From: Fusobacterium sp.
GTDB lineage: Bacteria > Fusobacteriota > Fusobacteriia > Fusobacteriales > Fusobacteriaceae
Reading direction: 5' to 3'
Length of the DNA: 16,853 nucleotides
Assembly (NCBI GenBank): GCA_019410665.1
Contig: DXSD01000043.1
Coordinates: forward strand, 1-16,853
The number at the start of each line of letters is the position of its first letter. The stretch's first letter is position 1. The translations under genes and the position numbers were made by a program. Below are positions 13,738 to 16,853 of the stretch, piece after piece. Under the pieces are notes generated by a model, which worked only from the letters and a program-made list of their open reading frames with translations, did not search any database and had not been told where the DNA came from.

Positions 13738-13750
13738 GTTCTCGTGAACA
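13737..13750. promoter_or_regulatory. Palindromic operator overlapping the -10/+1 of the aldolase promoter
   Basis: TGTTC-TCGT-GAACA has perfect 5-bp arms around a CG centre, from the last base of the -10 to just past the expected start. Its size, CG centre and position resemble the rbs operator, but the arms differ (TGTTC rather than TGTAA), so a different repressor is likely. No candidate regulator gene is adjacent. Confidence 0.55.
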
Positions 13751-13801
13751 ATAATTGATATGAGACATTTTTAAATAAAAAAATAAGAGGGAGTGTTTTA
13801 A

Positions 13802-14719
13802 ATGAGAAATTTAGAAAAATATCATGGAGTAATCCCAGCATTCTATGCTTGTTATGACAAAGAAGGAAACATAAGCGTTGAAGGAGTAAAAGCTTTAACT
13901 AGATATTTTATAGAAGCAGGAGTTAAAGGAGTATATGTTGGTGGATCATCTGGAGAGTGTATTTACCAAGGAAAAGAAGAAAGAAAATTAGTTCTAGAAA
14001 CAATAATGAAAGAAGCACAAGGAAAATTAACTGTAATAGCTCACGTTGCATGTAACAATACAGCTGACAGTATGGAATTAGCTGCTCATGCAGAAAGTGT
14101 AGGAGTAGATGCAATAGCTGCTATACCACCTATTTATTTCCGTTTACCAGAGCATGCAATTGCTAAATACTGGAACGACATTTCAAGTGCTGCACCTAAT
14201 ACAGATTTCGTAATTTATAACATTCCACAATTAGCAGGAGTAGCTTTAACACCATCATTATATAGAGAAATGTTAAAAAATCCTAGAGTTATAGGAGTTA
14301 AAAACTCATCTATGCCTATTCAAGACATTCAAACATTTAAAGCTATTGGAGGAAAAGATACAATAGTATTCAACGGTCCAGACGAACAATTTATCGGAGG
14401 ATTCATGATAGGAGCAGAAGGAGGAATAGGAGGAACTTATGGTGCAATGCCTAAATTATTCCTTAAAGCTTTAGAGTGTTTCCAAAAAGGAGATTACGAA
14501 ACAGCTCGTGCTATTCAATATGATGTAAATGATATCATCACTGCTTTATGTTCTTGCAAAGGAAATATGTATGGAGTAATAAAAGCAACTTTAAAAATCA
14601 ACCACAATATCGAAATTGGAGGAGTTCGTGCTCCATTAGCTAACTTAGTAGAAGAAGATATGCCAAAAGTTGAAGCAGTTGCTAAGTTAATAAGAGATAC
14701 AGAAGCAAAATACTTATAA
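13802..14719 (+). CDS. DHDPS/N-acetylneuraminate lyase-family aldolase
   Basis: A class I (Schiff-base) aldolase of the DapA/NanA family, 305 residues. Seen: the pyruvate-binding motif GGSSGE at 47-52, the catalytic Tyr at 139 in IYNIP, the Schiff-base Lys at 167 in GVKNSS, NGPDE (191-195) and GGIGGTY (207-213). The NG-x-DE pair aligns with residues that contact the sialic acid tail in NanA and argues against plain dihydrodipicolinate synthase; however, the NanA Ser in GGIGSTY is Gly here, so the substrate may be a related 2-keto-3-deoxy sugar acid. GAGGGAG precedes the ATG. It is a single-gene unit with its own promoter, operator and terminator, and no nan transporter or kinase nearby. It uses CGT arginine and C-ending codons far more than its neighbours, a sign of high expression. 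Confidence 0.88.
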   Translation: MRNLEKYHGVIPAFYACYDKEGNISVEGVKALTRYFIEAGVKGVYVGGSSGECIYQGKEERKLVLETIMKEAQGKLTVIAHVACNNTADSMELAAHAESVGVDAIAAIPPIYFRLPEHAIAKYWNDISSAAPNTDFVIYNIPQLAGVALTPSLYREMLKNPRVIGVKNSSMPIQDIQTFKAIGGKDTIVFNGPDEQFIGGFMIGAEGGIGGTYGAMPKLFLKALECFQKGDYETARAIQYDVNDIITALCSCKGNMYGVIKATLKINHNIEIGGVRAPLANLVEEDMPKVEAVAKLIRDTEAKYL

Positions 14720-14734
14720 TAACATAGAATATTG

Positions 14735-14767
14735 AAAGGTTCCTAGAATTTACTAGGGACCTTTTTT
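14735..14767 (+). terminator. Terminator of the aldolase gene
   Basis: AAAGGTTCCTAG (14735-14746) pairs along its whole length with CTAGGGACCTTT (14753-14764, one T-G), with a 6-nt loop and a T run to 14767. Confidence 0.9.
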
Positions 14768-14773
14768 CTATTC

Positions 14774-14802
14774 TTGATTTTTTTGAGTTTTCGAGGGATA
14801 AT
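14774..14802 (+). promoter_or_regulatory. Promoter of the yvcK operon
   Basis: TTGATT at 14774-14779 and GATAAT at 14797-14802 with a 17-bp spacer. The start near 14809 is about 23 nt before the ATG. Confidence 0.6.
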
Positions 14803-14831
14803 ATAAAAAATGACACATTGGGAGTGATACT

Positions 14832-15803
14832 ATGAATAGAAAACCAAAAGTAGTTGTTATAGGTGGAGGAAGTGGTATATCAGTAGTATTAAGAGGGCTG
14901 AAATATCTTCCTGTGGATCTCACTGCAATTGTATCAGTAGCTGATGATGGTGGAAGTAGCGGAGCTTTAAGAAAAGAGTTTGACTCTCCACCCCCAGGAG
15001 ATTTAAGAAATGTTTTAATAGCTTTAAGTGATGTGGAGCCTATAATAGAAGATGTATTTCAGTATAGATTTAAAGCAGATAGCTCCATAGGAGCTCATCC
15101 TTTAGGAAATTTACTTATTATGGCTATGAATGAAATTACTGGAAATATGGGAGATGCTGTAGATAGACTTAGAAAACTTTTTAATATAAAAGCTAAAATA
15201 TTACCTGCAACTTTAGATAATGTAATTCTTTATGGAGAAACAGAAAGTGGAAAGATAATAAAAGGAGAGTCAAGTATTCCTCTTTCAAATGAAAAAATAA
15301 AAAAAGTTTTTTATCTTGAAGAGAGAAAAGCTCCACAAAAAAATTTACAAGCTTTAGAGGAAGCAGATTTAATAGTTTTTGGAATAGGAAGTTTATACAC
15401 TAGCTTAATACCAAATCTTTTATTAAAAGGAATAAAAGAGAGTTTGTTGAAAACAAAAGGAAAGATAGTGTATGTATGCAATGCAATGCAGCAACCTGGG
15501 GAAACTCAAGAATATAGTGCTGATGATCATATAGAAGCTATTTGTAATGTTATAGGAGAGAAAATAATAGATGAAGTAATAGTGGATACAAGAGAGATTC
15601 CAGAAGAAATTTTAGAAAGATATAGAAAACAAAGTAGTGATAGAGTGGTAGTTGATAAAGAAAAAATAAAAAGAAGAGGAATAAAAGTTAAGGATAGAGA
15701 TATTTTAGAGATTGATTCAAAGGGAATGGTAAGACATCATCCATATAAATTAGCAGCAACTTTATATTCTTTGATAGATAAGTGGGAGGAGTTTTATGTA
15801 TAA
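14832..15803 (+). CDS. yvcK: YvcK/CofD-family protein (UDP-GlcNAc-binding, gluconeogenesis factor-like)
   Basis: A 323-residue cytoplasmic protein of the YvcK family, close to the 317 residues of B. subtilis YvcK. Diagnostic segments: the N-terminal nucleotide-sugar fold VVVIGGGSGISVVLRGLK, SVADDGGSSGALRKEF, PPPGDLRNVLIALSD, IGAHPLGNLLIMAMNE, and later IVFGIGSLYTSLIPNLL and CNAMQQPGET. In Bacillus the protein binds UDP-GlcNAc and is needed for carbon-source-dependent cell shape and wall synthesis. GGGAG lies upstream of the ATG. The rapZ and whiA genes that flank it in Firmicutes are absent; instead it overlaps a radical SAM gene by 8 nt. The CofD relationship is only structural: there is no F420 context here. 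Confidence 0.93.
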   Translation: MNRKPKVVVIGGGSGISVVLRGLKYLPVDLTAIVSVADDGGSSGALRKEFDSPPPGDLRNVLIALSDVEPIIEDVFQYRFKADSSIGAHPLGNLLIMAMNEITGNMGDAVDRLRKLFNIKAKILPATLDNVILYGETESGKIIKGESSIPLSNEKIKKVFYLEERKAPQKNLQALEEADLIVFGIGSLYTSLIPNLLLKGIKESLLKTKGKIVYVCNAMQQPGETQEYSADDHIEAICNVIGEKIIDEVIVDTREIPEEILERYRKQSSDRVVVDKEKIKRRGIKVKDRDILEIDSKGMVRHHPYKLAATLYSLIDKWEEFYV

Positions 15804-16641
15804 ACATGTGTTTGGACCTGTGCCTTCAAGAAGATTAGGAATATCTTTAGGAGTGGATTTAGTTATTCCAAAAAGTTGTAATATGAATTGTGTATTTTGT
15901 GAATGTGGAGCAACTAAAAGTTTAACTTTAAAAAGAGAGAGATTTAAGGATCCAGAGGAGATAAAAAGAGAGATTGGTGAAGTTTTAAAAAAGGTAACTC
16001 CTGATTATATTACTTTTTCAGGAAGCGGGGAACCAACTTTAAGTAAAGATATTGGAGAGATTATTGATTGGATAAAAGAGCATACAAATGTAAAAGTGTG
16101 CGTAATAACAAATGGTTTGTTACTGAATGAAGGAAAGGTAGTAGAAGAAATAAAAAAAGCAGACCTTATAATTCCAACGCTGAATAGTGTAGATAATATG
16201 ATATTTAAGAAGATAAATAGACCCTCTCTTGAAAGTGATGTTTCTCAATTGATGGGTGGATTAAGAAACTTAAGTGAAAAATATTTAGGGAATATCTTTA
16301 TAGAAACTTTTATCATAGAGGGATTAAATGATTCAGATGAGCATACAGAAAAGATGGCTAAATTTTTAAAGAATCTAAAATTTACAAAGTTACAGTTAAA
16401 TAGCTTAGATAGACCTGGAACTGAAAAATGGGTAAAACCAGCAAGTGAAAAAACTTTAAAAAATATTAAAGAAAAATATGAAGAGTTAGGAATAATGAAT
16501 GTAGAAATTATAAGTAAGATGAAAGAGAGTGAAAAAAAATTAGAAGTTAATGAAGAGTTATTAAAAAATATGAAAGAAAAAAGAGAATATACAGAAGAAG
16601 AATTGAAAAAAATATATAATATAGAAAAAAATAATAATTAA
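15796..16641 (+). CDS. Radical SAM protein, function unknown
   Basis: A 281-residue radical SAM enzyme. The N-terminus FGPVPSRRLGISLGVD is a known conserved block of a radical SAM group usually filed near wyosine-type tRNA synthetases. The 4Fe-4S/AdoMet motif C-x3-C-x2-C lies at C28, C32 and C35, with an extra C37. The SAM-binding FSGSGEPTL and the ITNG strand follow. The C-terminal 60 residues are Lys/Glu-rich and probably helical. No further Fe-S cysteine cluster is visible. A GGGAGGAG ribosome site lies inside the end of yvcK, and the 8-nt overlap suggests coupled translation. The reaction cannot be assigned from the sequence. No convincing terminator follows. Confidence 0.85.
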   Translation: MYKHVFGPVPSRRLGISLGVDLVIPKSCNMNCVFCECGATKSLTLKRERFKDPEEIKREIGEVLKKVTPDYITFSGSGEPTLSKDIGEIIDWIKEHTNVKVCVITNGLLLNEGKVVEEIKKADLIIPTLNSVDNMIFKKINRPSLESDVSQLMGGLRNLSEKYLGNIFIETFIIEGLNDSDEHTEKMAKFLKNLKFTKLQLNSLDRPGTEKWVKPASEKTLKNIKEKYEELGIMNVEIISKMKESEKKLEVNEELLKNMKEKREYTEEELKKIYNIEKNNN

Positions 16642-16718
16642 AAATATGTGAAAACCATTGAGAAATAAAGGTTTTAGTGGTGTAGATAAAAAAAAGATAA
16701 ATTTTTTAAAAAAATATG

Positions 16719-16747
16719 TTGACAGTTTTTATATTATGTGGTAATAT
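16719..16747 (+). promoter_or_regulatory. Strong stable-RNA promoter
   Basis: TTGACA at 16719-16724, a 17-bp spacer and TAATAT at 16742-16747 with an extended TG-G immediately before the -10. The start near 16754 is about 47 nt before the tRNA. Confidence 0.85.
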
Positions 16748-16755
16748 TATATATG

Positions 16756-16789
16756 TCAGCGGGAACGAAAGAAAAACGTAAAACGCTGA
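16756..16789 (+). repeat. Inverted repeat in the tRNA leader
   Basis: TCAGCG (16756-16761) and CGCTGA (16784-16789) are exact reverse complements separated by 22 nt, right at the start of the transcript. They may form a leader hairpin or a processing site for the precursor tRNA. Confidence 0.4.
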
Positions 16790-16800
16790 AGAGAAAAGAT

Positions 16801-16853
<53 letters not shown>

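Noticed and set aside
16651..16675. AAAACC...GGTTTT stem after the radical SAM gene
   Set aside because: Only 6 bp with a 13-nt loop and no following T run; too weak to call a terminator.

Overview
The window looks like chromosomal DNA from a fusobacterium (Fusobacterium or a close relative). This is an inference from very low GC content, almost exclusive AGA/A-T-ending codon use, a Gram-negative-style Sec signal peptide without a lipobox on the ribose-binding protein, strong TTGACA/TATAAT-type promoters (several with an extended TG-N -10 box), and protein sequences of fusobacterial/clostridial flavour. No database search was possible. No insertion sequence, prophage or CRISPR array is visible.

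Layout. (1) 1-2456, minus strand: a two-gene operon encoding a DMT/EamA-type permease followed by a glutamate-synthase-beta-like FAD/Fe-S oxidoreductase that runs off the left edge. It is divergent from a sigma-54 activator (2667-3977, plus). The intergenic region holds a textbook -24/-12 sigma-54 promoter facing the permease, with inverted repeats about 80-140 bp upstream of it that could be the activator's enhancer sites. (2) 4009-4493: a long hairpin, a tRNA promoter, the cluster tRNA-Val(UAC), -Asp(GUC), -Phe(GAA), -Cys(GCA), and a terminator. (3) 4523-7019: a promoter, a TPP riboswitch with a terminator/antiterminator switch, and the thiamine salvage operon thiD-thiE-thiM. (4) 7070-7615: an iron-sulfur flavoprotein (Isf-like), ending at a strong hairpin that probably also terminates a short unannotated RNA from the opposite strand (about 7636-7741, minus). 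(5) 7911-13632: a complete ribose operon, rbsR-rbsK-rbsD-rbsA-rbsC-rbsB, with a CG-centred LacI-type operator at the transcription start. (6) 13709-14767: a single-gene unit for a sialic-acid-lyase/DHDPS-family aldolase with its own palindromic operator and a codon bias suggesting high expression. (7) 14774-16641: yvcK overlapping a radical SAM gene. (8) From 16719 to the right edge: a strong promoter and the first 53 nt of tRNA-Thr(UGU), probably the first gene of another stable-RNA unit.

How the parts work together. The rbs genes import ribose (RbsB periplasmic, RbsC membrane, RbsA ATPase), convert it to the furanose (RbsD) and phosphorylate it (RbsK), under RbsR control. The thi genes rebuild thiamine phosphate from the salvaged pyrimidine and thiazole moieties, under direct TPP feedback. 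The least explained items are the sigma-54-controlled permease/oxidoreductase pair and the candidate small RNA at 7636-7741.
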